Part shown: positions 42,684-51,482 of the stretch, piece after piece
Numbering within the stretch: position 1 is the first letter of the stretch
Layout of the letters: each line of letters starts with the position of its first letter
DNA from: MKSF01 sp037190225
GTDB taxonomy: Bacteria > Bacteroidota > Bacteroidia > Chitinophagales > Chitinophagaceae
DNA length: 64,000 nt
Direction: 5' to 3'
Assembly (NCBI GenBank): GCA_037190225.1
Contig: JBBCJL010000003.1
Location: 186,001 to 250,000 of the forward strand
Made by a program: the position numbers and the translations under genes
Notes under the pieces: model-generated
The model's input: the letters and a program-made list of their open reading frames with translations, nothing else
Told to the model about the DNA's origin: nothing
Database searches by the model: none

Positions 42684-44903
42684 TTATTTTATATATTGCT
42701 TCAGTACGGTTTCAAAACCGCTCTGGGACGGCATAGGCAGCTCATGCTGCAGGGGTACGCCTTCCGGGGAGATCAGTATATAGCGGGGTATGCCTTTGAT
42801 ACCAAAATACCTGATAAAGTCGCTGCTGAAAGAAGTATGCCAGTTCACGATATTGGGGTTCGGGGTTTTGTGGGTTTTCCAGGCATTGATATGCTGGTCC
42901 ACCGAAACCGCCACAAATTTTACGTTCCTGTCCCTGAACTTGTCTGCATAATCATAGAAATACGGGGCGTTCGCCTTACAGGGAGGGCACCAGGACGCCC
43001 ATATGTCCAGCACGATATAATTCCCGGCAAACTGTCTCAGGCTTTGCTTTGCACCATTTTCATCTTCAAATAGGAATTCCGGCAGGACCGAGAAATTTGT
43101 CCTGGCCTTCCGGCTCTGATAGTCTGTTGCCAATGCCTTACGGTAACGGGCAGACCTGATCTTTACCATTTCCGTATCATACATCGCCAGCACCAGGCTG
43201 TCATCCAGGGCATTATTATCCAGCAGGCTCTTCAATGCCTGGTAGCGCATGGCATCCCTGACCCTGTCGTCCTTGATCCGGTCCAGCAATGCCGGCTTCT
43301 GAATATCCGTCACTTCCCTGTTCTCGTGGAGATACCGGAAATAATTATCCGCAAATTCCTCCCGCGCTACCAGCGATACATCATTAAAGTCCAGCGCTTC
43401 CCGCAGCCGGTTGATAAAGCCGAATTGATCCGATGCCGCCAGCTCCGACTTGCTCTTCATCTTCCCGTACAGCTCCCACAGGGATAAGGCTTTCAGGTTC
43501 AGCAGGGTGGTATTGCGCCCGGAAACATCCGGCGCCACAGCATAGCCGTCAATGGTAGTATATCCCCCGGATGCCTTCACATCTCTCCGGTAGCTCTTTT
43601 CCAGCTGCTCCAGGAAGGCAGCTTCATCACCCTTTATCCTGTCATTTTCGATCTTCCATTTCAGCTGTTCCATATTAGAGAACCCGATACCGGCAGCCGC
43701 GGATTCCGCTCTCCTGTCACCGCTGATATCCATATCGGTAAACCCGTTCCGCATCTTTATATACAGGTGCACGCTGTCGCCATTGGTCATAAAGAAAGCG
43801 GACGGCTTGTCCTTATAGGCAATGACCGGTTGCCTGTTTAGCGGCTGGAGCAGGCTGTAATGCGACATAGGTATATCCACGGAGTCCAGCACCAGCCGGA
43901 AATCACCATTCTCCTCTACCGGAATGGCAGCCAGCGGCAGCCCCTCCCCGCTGACCAGCAGCAATTCCTTCACTTCCGTATCCGCATCTACATGACCGGC
44001 AAGCACAGAGCGCCCATGAGACGGCTGGTAACGCGGCTGTGACAGCCAATAGGCTGCAACCGCTCCCAGCAATACCGTGGCCGCGGCAAAAGCCAGCGTG
44101 CCATACTGCTTAAAGAAGTATCTCCTGTAATTCCTGTAATAATAAAAAAGATACCCCACAACCAATATGAACAGCGACTGCACCAGCGACAGCCTTGCAT
44201 AATAGTTCAGCCAGGCCCCTACCTCGCTGATCCCCCCGGACACCTTTTCCAGCTGCACCAGGGGCACCCAGGCCGGGATATCAGGAAAAAATACCTTGGC
44301 CATCGTATATCCGAGCAGGCTCACGATGGCGCAGGTGGAGAGCAGGTTGGTCATTCTTATATTAATATGCAGCACAAACATCAGCGCCATAAAGCTCATC
44401 GCCCCGGCAAAAAGATTGAGTATATACGCCAGCGTATCAGCCCAGCTGACCGCCAGGCTATAATATTGCGCATCAATATGCAGCAGCTTATACAGCACGG
44501 CATAGGCCATATACTGCCCGGCAAAGAACAGCAGTATGACCAGCAGCACCTGCACCAGCACCCTGAAATACTTGGCGATAAAGATGCTCCATTTGGGGAT
44601 CGGCTGGGTCTCTATCAGCTGCCAGGTATTGTTCTTATGCTCCACGCTGCTGACCTGGGCCGTGAGCAGCACAACAGCCATAGGCAAAAAGAGCATACCA
44701 AAAGCGGACACCCCTTTAAATACCTGGTCGAACCAGCTGGTCACCACCTTGTCCATATAGATCTCAGGATCCCTGTCCAGCGTCAGGGTAAAGATAAAGA
44801 TCAGCAAAGGCAGCAGCCAGGCTGTCAGCAGCATGATCAGCCAGGTCCTGGTATGCCTTCCTTTGATACGTTCCAGCCTGAAAGCTTTAATAATGTTCCG
44901 CAT
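42684..44903 (-). CDS. ABC-2 type permease fused to a thioredoxin domain
   Basis: A 739-residue protein with two unrelated parts. Residues about 20-300 are an ABC-2 permease with six or seven membrane helices (LIMLLTAWLLPLLIFIFTLT; VLVQVLLVILLFFAGQYM; FAGAMSFMALMFVL and others) and the typical NTWQLIETQPIPKW coupling segment. After a beta-rich extracytoplasmic stretch (about 305-390) and a helical region, residues about 600-739 form a TlpA-like thioredoxin domain: LDIWASWCPPCKANAPYF with CPPC near 638, and the cis-Pro loop GIKGIPRYILI. The matching ATPase lies just upstream in the operon. The transporter may couple export with extracytoplasmic thiol chemistry; substrate unknown. Confidence 0.85.
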   Translation of the reverse strand: MRNIIKAFRLERIKGRHTRTWLIMLLTAWLLPLLIFIFTLTLDRDPEIYMDKVVTSWFDQVFKGVSAFGMLFLPMAVVLLTAQVSSVEHKNNTWQLIETQPIPKWSIFIAKYFRVLVQVLLVILLFFAGQYMAYAVLYKLLHIDAQYYSLAVSWADTLAYILNLFAGAMSFMALMFVLHINIRMTNLLSTCAIVSLLGYTMAKVFFPDIPAWVPLVQLEKVSGGISEVGAWLNYYARLSLVQSLFILVVGYLFYYYRNYRRYFFKQYGTLAFAAATVLLGAVAAYWLSQPRYQPSHGRSVLAGHVDADTEVKELLLVSGEGLPLAAIPVEENGDFRLVLDSVDIPMSHYSLLQPLNRQPVIAYKDKPSAFFMTNGDSVHLYIKMRNGFTDMDISGDRRAESAAAGIGFSNMEQLKWKIENDRIKGDEAAFLEQLEKSYRRDVKASGGYTTIDGYAVAPDVSGRNTTLLNLKALSLWELYGKMKSKSELAASDQFGFINRLREALDFNDVSLVAREEFADNYFRYLHENREVTDIQKPALLDRIKDDRVRDAMRYQALKSLLDNNALDDSLVLAMYDTEMVKIRSARYRKALATDYQSRKARTNFSVLPEFLFEDENGAKQSLRQFAGNYIVLDIWASWCPPCKANAPYFYDYADKFRDRNVKFVAVSVDQHINAWKTHKTPNPNIVNWHTSFSSDFIRYFGIKGIPRYILISPEGVPLQHELPMPSQSGFETVLKQYIK

Positions 44904-44935
44904 AATTCCTATTGTTGAAAAGTGTTTGAAATAAG

Positions 44936-45826
44936 TTATTGAATGATGTCCATAAACCAGGATTCAAGGCTGCCTTCCTGCTTCACCTCATATACCGGGA
45001 TACCCTGCTCCACCAGCCGGCGGACAATGACCGGGATCTCGTTCCTGGATTGCAGATGGCATGTAATGGTATGGTCCTTCCTCAGCACCTCATAACCCGG
45101 CAGGCTGACCGGACCGTCATAATCACCTATGGAGATCCTGACAGGCGTTCCCTCAAATTTCAGCTTCAGCTCCTGCATTGTTCCCTGGAAATGTATCTTA
45201 CCCTTGTTGATAATACAGATATGGCTGCACATCTTTTCCAGCTCGGCCAGCAGGTGGCTGGAAATAAAGATGGTGATACCATGCTGCCCGTTGAGCCGCA
45301 GCAGCATTTCCCGCACCTCCTGCATCCCGTTAGGGTCCAGCCCGTTCACCGGCTCATCCAGCAGCAGCAGCTCCGGCTCTTTGACCAGGCACAGCCCTAT
45401 GGCCAGGCGCTGCTTCATGCCGAGGGAATAACGCTTCACCGCCAGGTGCTTAGCCCTGGTCAGCCCGACCATCTCCAGGATGGGGTCGATCTTATCCAAT
45501 GCCAGCCCGTTGCTCTTCAATACCAGCTCCAGGTGATCCTTCGCGGTAAGATGGCTGTACAATACGGGCTGCTCCACCAGGCATCCTATTTTCGCATAAA
45601 CGCCCGGCAGCTGGCCGCCAAGCGGCTCCCCGAAGACCCTGATGGCCCCGCTTTCATCCGGCATAATGCCTGCCAGCATCCGCATAGTGGTCGACTTGCC
45701 CGCGCCGTTCGGTCCCAGGAAGCCGTAAACAGCTCCCCGGGGCACCTGGATAGAAATATCGTCCAGGGCCTTAAAGTTGTTATTATAGCTGTAGCTCAGC
45801 TGCTGAATATCTATGATCGTGTCCAT
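44936..45826 (-). CDS. ABC transporter ATP-binding protein
   Basis: A 296-residue ATPase. The start at 45826 (MDTIIDIQQLSYSYNN) is taken because upstream residues in the longer frame have no family character. Motifs: Walker A GPNGAGKST near 40, Q-loop VEQPVLYSHL, signature YSLGMKQRL, Walker B LLLDEPVNG and the H-loop SSHLL. It belongs to the DRI/CcmA-type group that energises ABC-2 permeases. Its stop lies 32 bases before the start of the permease-thioredoxin gene, so together they form one exporter. Confidence 0.92.
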   Translation of the reverse strand: MDTIIDIQQLSYSYNNNFKALDDISIQVPRGAVYGFLGPNGAGKSTTMRMLAGIMPDESGAIRVFGEPLGGQLPGVYAKIGCLVEQPVLYSHLTAKDHLELVLKSNGLALDKIDPILEMVGLTRAKHLAVKRYSLGMKQRLAIGLCLVKEPELLLLDEPVNGLDPNGMQEVREMLLRLNGQHGITIFISSHLLAELEKMCSHICIINKGKIHFQGTMQELKLKFEGTPVRISIGDYDGPVSLPGYEVLRKDHTITCHLQSRNEIPVIVRRLVEQGIPVYEVKQEGSLESWFMDIIQ

Positions 45827-46094
45827 AAGGCTTCCGTTTAACAGGTATTGAATCTTCAAGATAGGTAAAAATACAGTTAAGGCGCTACTCTTACCGCATA
45901 AAATTCGATGAACAGCGGAATTTACGGGATGAACAGGCCTCGCAGCCCTGTTGTTGCCCCTCACCCTATAAGGGAAGCCGGAGCAATACATCACCATATT
46001 AACTGAAACTTCTGCATCCCGACCCTATATCTTGCATTTTTTTGTCTAACTTCGCAAAATATTAAAACTAACATAACATTGCTTTGATCTCATC

Positions 46095-47006
46095 ATGTTA
46101 AGAGAAGGACAGATCCATACTGAAACAATAACCTATTCATCGAATAAAATAAAGGATTATTTCCAGCTGGTAAAGCCCAACCTGAGCTTCCTGGTGGTCT
46201 TTTCGAGTGTTATAGGCTACCTGCTGGCGCCCAACGCCAAATTTGACTGGGCACAGATCCTGCTGCTCTTCCTGGGCGGCTCCCTTGTTACGAGCGGCGC
46301 CAATGTCATCAACCAGATACTGGAGCGTAATTCTGACAAGCTGATGAAGCGGACCGCGGTACGGCCCCTGCCGGACGGGCGGATGGCAGTAGGTGAGGCC
46401 GTTGTGCTGAGCACAGTCGCCTCTCTTGCCGGCTTTGCCATTATGTATTTCGGGTTCAACCCGCTGGCGGCGCTGCTGTCGGTCATCTCCTCAGTAGTAT
46501 ATGGCTTTATATATACGCCCATGAAGCGCATTCACCCGATATGTATCCTCATAGGAGCTATACCGGGCGCGTTACCGCCGCTGATCGGCTGGACGGCCGC
46601 TACAGGCACCTTACTTGAAGTATCTGATTTCGGCGGATGGTCGCTGTTCCTCATCCAGTTCTTCTGGCAGTTCCCCCACCTCTGGGCGATAGCCTGGGTA
46701 GGTTATGAAGATTACCTGAAAGCCGGCATCCGTATGCTGCCCTCCCGGGAAGGCAAGACCTCTTTTACCGGCCTGCAGAGCATGTTCTACAGCATTACCC
46801 TGATCCCTCTTGTGCTGATCCCCTATGCGCTGGGCATTACAGGCAGGCTGGGTATGTGGCTGTCTGTCCTTCTGGGATTCCTGTATTTCCTGGCCTCCTT
46901 CAATTTTTATCTGAAAAATGACAAGGTATCTGCCAAGAAGCTGATGTATGCCTCCTTCATCTATCTCCCTGTAGTACTGATCGTATTATTATTTGACAAA
47001 ATATAA
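46095..47006 (+). CDS. ctaB: Protohaem IX farnesyltransferase
   Basis: UbiA-type prenyltransferase that makes haem O from protohaem, needed for haem-copper oxidases. The 303-residue protein has about eight membrane helices. The first Asp-rich motif is NQILERNSDKLMKRTAVRPL (with the family's NxxxDxxxxRT pattern) near 75-93, followed by YTPMKRIHPICILIGAIPGALPPLIGW and HLWAIAWVGYEDYLKAG for the second motif. It heads a rightward oxidase operon; the next gene, encoding a subunit III-like protein, starts 24 bases later. Confidence 0.93.
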   Translation: MLREGQIHTETITYSSNKIKDYFQLVKPNLSFLVVFSSVIGYLLAPNAKFDWAQILLLFLGGSLVTSGANVINQILERNSDKLMKRTAVRPLPDGRMAVGEAVVLSTVASLAGFAIMYFGFNPLAALLSVISSVVYGFIYTPMKRIHPICILIGAIPGALPPLIGWTAATGTLLEVSDFGGWSLFLIQFFWQFPHLWAIAWVGYEDYLKAGIRMLPSREGKTSFTGLQSMFYSITLIPLVLIPYALGITGRLGMWLSVLLGFLYFLASFNFYLKNDKVSAKKLMYASFIYLPVVLIVLLFDKI

Positions 47007-47030
47007 GTTTCAGAAAAATCACACCAGGTT

Positions 47031-47603
47031 ATGTCCCAGACCAATATCCAGACACGGAAATCACTGAAAATCCACCCCCAGAAGTTCGCTATGTGGATAG
47101 CTATCGCTACCATTATCATGATGTTCGGGGGATTCACAAGCGGCTACATCGTACGGCGCTCCCAGGGGATGTGGGAAGTATTTGCAATGCCCCAGATCTT
47201 CATCGCATCCACCATCGCTATCTGCCTGAGCAGCCTGACCATGATATTCGCGCTCCGCAACTATAAAAAAGCCCGGTTCGGCACCTTCCGCACACTGATG
47301 GTGACCACCCTGCTGCTGGGTGTGGCATTTTCCGTTATGCAGCTGGCAGGCTTCAGCGAAATGCACCAGCGGAACCTGAAGATATCCGGCAACCCATCCA
47401 GCTCCTTTCTGTATATCATCGCGGGCATCCATATCCTGCATATACTCGGCGGCGTCATAACCATAGCGTACCAGCTGATCAAGACCAGGAAGAACGAGCT
47501 GACGGAAGACAGGATCGTGGGCCTGGAAATATTAAGCACGTACTGGCACTTCGTGGACCTGCTGTGGCTATACCTTTACGTATTCTTTATATTTTTCCGC
47601 TAA
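47031..47603 (+). CDS. Cytochrome oxidase subunit III-like protein, short form
   Basis: A 190-residue membrane protein of the haem-copper oxidase subunit III family with five helices. Family features are KFAMWIAIATIIMMFGGFTSGYIV at the first helix, SFLYIIAGIHILHILGGVITI and the terminal STYWHFVDLLWLYLYVFFIFF, where the WHFVD signature is highly conserved. It lacks the two N-terminal helices of full-length subunit III. It precedes a second, longer subunit III gene by 155 bases. Two subunit-III-like genes in tandem behind ctaB are usual in Bacteroidetes aa3-type oxidase clusters. Confidence 0.88.
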   Translation: MSQTNIQTRKSLKIHPQKFAMWIAIATIIMMFGGFTSGYIVRRSQGMWEVFAMPQIFIASTIAICLSSLTMIFALRNYKKARFGTFRTLMVTTLLLGVAFSVMQLAGFSEMHQRNLKISGNPSSSFLYIIAGIHILHILGGVITIAYQLIKTRKNELTEDRIVGLEILSTYWHFVDLLWLYLYVFFIFFR

Positions 47604-47758
47604 GACGGCAAAAATCCTGAGATTTTACATTTATTATTGTAATAAAAATGTAAAATTTTTTTGTGCGAATTCTTCCGATAATAAATGTATTGATGTAATT
47701 TGCACCCTTGAAAATAAATTTTAACTTACCCTAAGCTGAATTTAAATTATCAGAATTT

Positions 47759-48496
47759 ATGCATCCTACTGCTACTGCTAACACATCCAGGTGGAATGGA
47801 GGTCAGTCCCCGTTTAATCTGAGCTATGGAAAGATCATGATGTGGTTTTTCTTATTTACAGATGCCCTGACATTTGGCGCTTTACTGATCTCTAACGGTA
47901 CCAAAAGATTCTTCTCAGAAGTCTGGCCGAATGCCAACTATGTATTCAGGTCCTATCCTTTCGGAGGCGATACCAACGCCCCGCTGGTGTTTGTGAGCTT
48001 CATGACCTTTGTGCTGATCATCTCTTCCGTAACCATGGTGCTTGCAGTGCATTCCGGACATTATATGGATAAAAAAGGTGTGACCAAATGGCTGCTGTGG
48101 ACCATCGTAGGCGGTGTGATCTTCCTGGCTTCCCAGTGCTGGGAGTGGGTGCACCTGAACCACGAAGGCGCCTGGTGGGGCTCTTTCCTTGATCCCAATA
48201 CCGTTACCAAAGAGCACCTCGCCCAATTCTATAAGCCCGGCGACCTGGATAATGTTTCCCTGGAAGCGGCGCTGGCGTCCACTACCAACTTCTTCAACTT
48301 CTTCTTCACCATTACCGGCTTCCATGGTGTGCACGTATTATCCGGCGTAGTCTTCAATATTATGATCCTGATCAACACCGTGAACGGCGTATATGAAAGA
48401 AGAGGCCATTATGAAATGGTGGAAAAAACAGGCTTATACTGGCACTTTGTGGATCTGGTATGGGTATTCGTATTCACCGTATTCTACCTGGTCTAA
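47759..48496 (+). CDS. Cytochrome c oxidase subunit III
   Basis: A 245-residue membrane subunit of the haem-copper oxidase. It has about six helices and the family motifs LSYGKIMMWFFLFTDALTFG, ASQCWEWVHL, FFTITGFHGVHVLSGVVFN and the terminal TGLYWHFVDLVWVFVFTVFY. It helps keep the catalytic subunit I stable and feeds protons. It is separated from the preceding gene by an AT-rich gap that may hold its own promoter (GTAATTTGCA near 47695). Subunits I and II are not encoded in the window, so the catalytic core lies elsewhere. Confidence 0.92.
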   Translation: MHPTATANTSRWNGGQSPFNLSYGKIMMWFFLFTDALTFGALLISNGTKRFFSEVWPNANYVFRSYPFGGDTNAPLVFVSFMTFVLIISSVTMVLAVHSGHYMDKKGVTKWLLWTIVGGVIFLASQCWEWVHLNHEGAWWGSFLDPNTVTKEHLAQFYKPGDLDNVSLEAALASTTNFFNFFFTITGFHGVHVLSGVVFNIMILINTVNGVYERRGHYEMVEKTGLYWHFVDLVWVFVFTVFYLV

Positions 48497-48565
48497 TCCA
48501 TAAAATTATTTTCCGCAGATTATACATTAACCTATTTCAAAGACATTATAAAATCATTCCACAAA

Positions 48566-49030
48566 ATGGGACATCATAATCACGATACGCACCACGATGA
48601 GCTGTTTTATTACGAAGGTGACCAATCTAAATTATATTCCGGCATACTGAATCACCATGCGCACGAAGGCGTGGAATCCGCAGGCAGCAAGGCCAAGATC
48701 AGAAAGATATGGATAATCACCCTGTACCTGTCCCTTATCACGCTGATAGAGCTGGCAGGCGGCTTCTATGAATATTACAACGAAGGCACCAACCGCGTAA
48801 TTATGATCAGCTTCTTCTTCATCTTCACCCTGCTGAAAGCCTACCTGATCGTTAAGGTATTCATGCACCTGGGAGACGAAGTGAGAGCATTTATCAATAC
48901 GGTCATTATCCCGCTGCTGATATTCGTATGGTTTATCATCGCGTTCCTCGCAGATGCCGATCACTCTTTACATATGAACACTTCCTTCTGGCAACAGATG
49001 AAAGATGCCGCTACAGGAATCATCAAATAA
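48566..49030 (+). CDS. Cytochrome oxidase subunit IV family protein
   Basis: A 154-residue small subunit of the haem-copper oxidase. The N-terminus is unusually His-rich (MGHHNHDTHHDELFYYEGD), which might bind metal. Three helices follow (IWIITLYLSLITLIELAGGFY; VIMISFFFIFTLLKAYLIVKVFMHL; FINTVIIPLLIFVWFIIAFLAD), matching COX4 pro/CyoD-type proteins, including the conserved VKVFMHLG. It lies 69 bases after subunit III and 18 bases before the SCO gene. Confidence 0.88.
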   Translation: MGHHNHDTHHDELFYYEGDQSKLYSGILNHHAHEGVESAGSKAKIRKIWIITLYLSLITLIELAGGFYEYYNEGTNRVIMISFFFIFTLLKAYLIVKVFMHLGDEVRAFINTVIIPLLIFVWFIIAFLADADHSLHMNTSFWQQMKDAATGIIK

Positions 49031-49048
49031 TCAATAAAAACTTACGAA

Positions 49049-49741
49049 ATGGCTGTTTCAAAAAGAAAAGGCACATTTTTAGGACTCTTGATAGCGGCAA
49101 TTCTGCCGCTATCTTTGTATTTAATGATGCGCGCTGTCAATGACGGGAATATAAAGATCCCCAAATACTACCGTATAGACGGCATTGAAGCCGTACAGAA
49201 AGACGGGAAGACCTATAATGATACTATCTTCCATCAGGTGGCAGACCTGGAGCTCACCAACCAGCTGGGTGAAAAGATCTCCCTGAATAAAACGCTGCAG
49301 GGGAAAGTGCTCGCCATCAATTTCATGTTCACCACCTGCCAGAGCATCTGCCCGCAGCTCACCAGGGAAGTAAGCAAGATCCAGAAGGCATATGAAAAGA
49401 AAAACCCGGACTGGGTGCAGTTCATTTCCATCACGATAGACCCTGACAGGGACAGCGTGGCGGCACTGAGAGTATATGCGGATAATTACAAGGCCAACCA
49501 CGACAGGTGGTATTTCTTAACCGGAAGTAAAGACGCTATCTTTCATTATGCCAAAGAAGAATTAGGCGTAGTATTGCAGGAATACGGAGGTGCGGAAGGT
49601 ACCGTGCATTCAGAGAATATCATACTGCTGGATAAAGACCGTTACATACGGGGATATTATAACGCATCCGAACCTGCGGAAGTGGCCAAATGCGCACAGG
49701 ATATCGCGGTGCTGCAACTGGAGAAAAAACGTAAAAAATAG
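49049..49741 (+). CDS. SCO1/SenC-family copper chaperone
   Basis: Membrane-anchored thioredoxin-like protein of 230 residues that delivers copper to the CuA site of cytochrome oxidase. The anchor is residues 9-28 (TFLGLLIAAILPLSLYLMM). The copper ligands are present: Cys97 and Cys101 in FTTCQSICPQ, and His187 in GTVHSENIILLD. It sits between the subunit IV gene and a DUF420 gene with small gaps, in the oxidase assembly operon. Confidence 0.92.
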   Translation: MAVSKRKGTFLGLLIAAILPLSLYLMMRAVNDGNIKIPKYYRIDGIEAVQKDGKTYNDTIFHQVADLELTNQLGEKISLNKTLQGKVLAINFMFTTCQSICPQLTREVSKIQKAYEKKNPDWVQFISITIDPDRDSVAALRVYADNYKANHDRWYFLTGSKDAIFHYAKEELGVVLQEYGGAEGTVHSENIILLDKDRYIRGYYNASEPAEVAKCAQDIAVLQLEKKRKK

Positions 49742-49749
49742 CCGATCAT

Positions 49750-50295
49750 ATGTCATTACAACCCATGATTAAGCCGAACGACAGGCTTGCCAGGATCATT
49801 ATAACCGTATTGTCAGTAGTAGTATTCGCGGTAGTGGTCGCGCTGGACCGTATGCCTCCCCTGGCATTCCCTTTCGATTTTGATGTGCATTACCTGGCGA
49901 TGGGCGTAGGCATCATCAACACCCTGGTCGCCGCATTATTGCTGGCAGGATTGCTGACAGCCCGTAAAGGGAATTTTATCCTGCACAAAAAGATCATGTT
50001 CACCGCTATTATCCTGTCCATCCTGTTCCTGGTATTCTATATCGGGCATCACCTGTTCGCAGGCAGCACCAGGTATGGCGGAGAGGGCGTGATGCGTTAT
50101 ATATACTATACCCTGCTGATCACGCATATCTTCCTGGCAGCCATTGTACTGCCTTTTATCCTGTTCACAGCGTACAGGGCCATCACCGGGGAATACGGCA
50201 GGCATAAAAAGAACGCCAGGCTTACCTGGCCGATATGGTTTTACGTAGCAGTATCAGGCGTGATAGTGTATTTAATGATAAAACCCTATTATTAA
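49750..50295 (+). CDS. DUF420 family oxidase maturation protein
   Basis: A 181-residue protein with five membrane helices, matching DUF420 (YozB/CtaM), which in Firmicutes is needed to make active aa3-type oxidase. Visible family features are FDVHYLAMGVGIINTLVAALLL, ILHKKIMFTAIILSILFLVFYIGHH, YYTLLITHIFLAAIVLPF and RLTWPIWFYVAVSGVIVYLMI. Conserved His residues in HKK, GHH and ITHI could handle haem or metal. It starts eight bases after the SCO gene, which agrees with a maturation role. Confidence 0.87.
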   Translation: MSLQPMIKPNDRLARIIITVLSVVVFAVVVALDRMPPLAFPFDFDVHYLAMGVGIINTLVAALLLAGLLTARKGNFILHKKIMFTAIILSILFLVFYIGHHLFAGSTRYGGEGVMRYIYYTLLITHIFLAAIVLPFILFTAYRAITGEYGRHKKNARLTWPIWFYVAVSGVIVYLMIKPYY

Positions 50296-50305
50296 TTTAC
50301 AGACA

Positions 50306-51178
50306 ATGAGAAAGAATCAGATCATACTGGTGGCGGCTGCCGTGGTGGCAGGAATTGCGCTTTACCTGTTCGGGAATACCATAAAGCCTAAAACCGGCCA
50401 GGCAGCGGATCAGCATAACCACGCGGAGGCCCCGATGGCCGGCCCTATGATGGGCGGACTGGATGATATTACCCCCGCGGACATCAGCAGCCTGACGGCA
50501 GCGGCCAGAAAGAAGCTGAAGCCGGAAGCCGTGGCTAACCTCGAAGCCCTGGAACGGCAGCTGGCAAAGGCCCGTACCGATGCGGAAAAGACAGAGGCAT
50601 ACGACCTGGTAGGCCGATTCTGGCACGATCAGAAAAACAGATTATTTGCCGCATATTATGTTGGCCAGTCAGGATTGTTAGATAATTCAGAAAAAAAGCT
50701 TACATTTGCATCCCATTTGCTGACGGAAGATATCAATAAGGAAAATGATCCTTCTGTCAGGAAGCTGATGTTCGATGTGGCGGACGCCTGTTATCAGCAG
50801 CTCATGCGCATTAATCCGGATGATGAGGATGTAGCCATAGATCATAAATTACTGATCATAGAAGGAGCAGGGAATGTCATGCAGGGCGTGGTCATGCTGC
50901 GCGACTGGTCGGATAAGCACCCCGAAAATAAAAGGGCGCATCTGATACTGGGGAGCATGTCCATTCAGTCACAGCAGTTCGAGAAAGCCCTGGAAAGAGC
51001 CGATAAGGTATTGGCGCTTGACAGCAAAAACCTGGAGGCCTATTTATTAAAATCACAGGCCTACCAGCTGATGGGGCAGAAAGATAAGGCCATCGCCGTT
51101 CTGAATGAAGCCAAAGAAATGATGAACAATCCTGCTTTTTCAAAAGATGTGGACGCGTTTATCGAACAAATGAAATAG
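50306..51178 (+). CDS. Membrane-anchored TPR protein of the oxidase operon
   Basis: A 290-residue protein that ends the oxidase cluster. An N-terminal membrane anchor (QIILVAAAVVAGIALYLFG) is followed by a short linker with His and Met residues (DQHNHAEAPMAGPMMGG), reminiscent of copper-handling segments, then helical repeats of the tetratricopeptide type (LIIEGAGNVMQGVVMLRDW; RAHLILGSMSIQSQQFEKALERADKVLALDSKNLEAYLL; AYQLMGQKDKAIAVLNEAKEMM). Its start is ten bases after the DUF420 stop. It may scaffold oxidase assembly; no closer assignment is possible. Confidence 0.8.
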   Translation: MRKNQIILVAAAVVAGIALYLFGNTIKPKTGQAADQHNHAEAPMAGPMMGGLDDITPADISSLTAAARKKLKPEAVANLEALERQLAKARTDAEKTEAYDLVGRFWHDQKNRLFAAYYVGQSGLLDNSEKKLTFASHLLTEDINKENDPSVRKLMFDVADACYQQLMRINPDDEDVAIDHKLLIIEGAGNVMQGVVMLRDWSDKHPENKRAHLILGSMSIQSQQFEKALERADKVLALDSKNLEAYLLKSQAYQLMGQKDKAIAVLNEAKEMMNNPAFSKDVDAFIEQMK

Positions 51179-51220
51179 CAGAAAATAAATTTTTAATAAC
51201 TTAAATTAAATTGTTGAATT

Positions 51221-51313
51221 ATGCCAAGTGGTAAAAAAAGAAAACGTCATAAAATTGCGACCCACAAACGTAAAAAGCGTTTAAGAAAGAATCGTCATAA
51301 AAAGAAGAAATAA
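51221..51313 (+). CDS. 30-residue basic mS38-like (AURKAIP1/COX24 domain) protein
   Basis: A very small conserved protein: MPSGKKRKRHKIATHKRK then KRLRKNRHKKKK. It matches the COX24/AURKAIP1 domain (mitoribosomal mS38) that occurs as a free peptide in Bacteroidetes. Half of its residues are Lys, Arg or His, so it almost surely binds RNA, most likely ribosomal RNA. It is too short for usual gene callers. It has its own terminator 49 bases downstream, so it can be made independently of the oxidase and RNase genes. Confidence 0.85.
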   Translation: MPSGKKRKRHKIATHKRKKRLRKNRHKKKK

Positions 51314-51361
51314 GTAACTGACAAACGTTTAGGTACTAACTGTCTTTTTAAGGTATATTTT

Positions 51362-51400
51362 AAACTTACTAGCCTTCTAAAAGGGTTAGTAAGTTTTCTA
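51362..51400 (+). terminator. Terminator after the mS38-like gene
   Basis: Stem AAACTTACTAGCC / GGGTTAGTAAGTTT with G-T pairs and an 8-base loop, followed by TTCT. Confidence 0.7.
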
Positions 51401-51482
51401 CATTGTATGTGCATATACCGGTACAGGATATACCCGGAAAACTTAAGAATCAACATTACAAACAGACGAAATCAGATTATCT

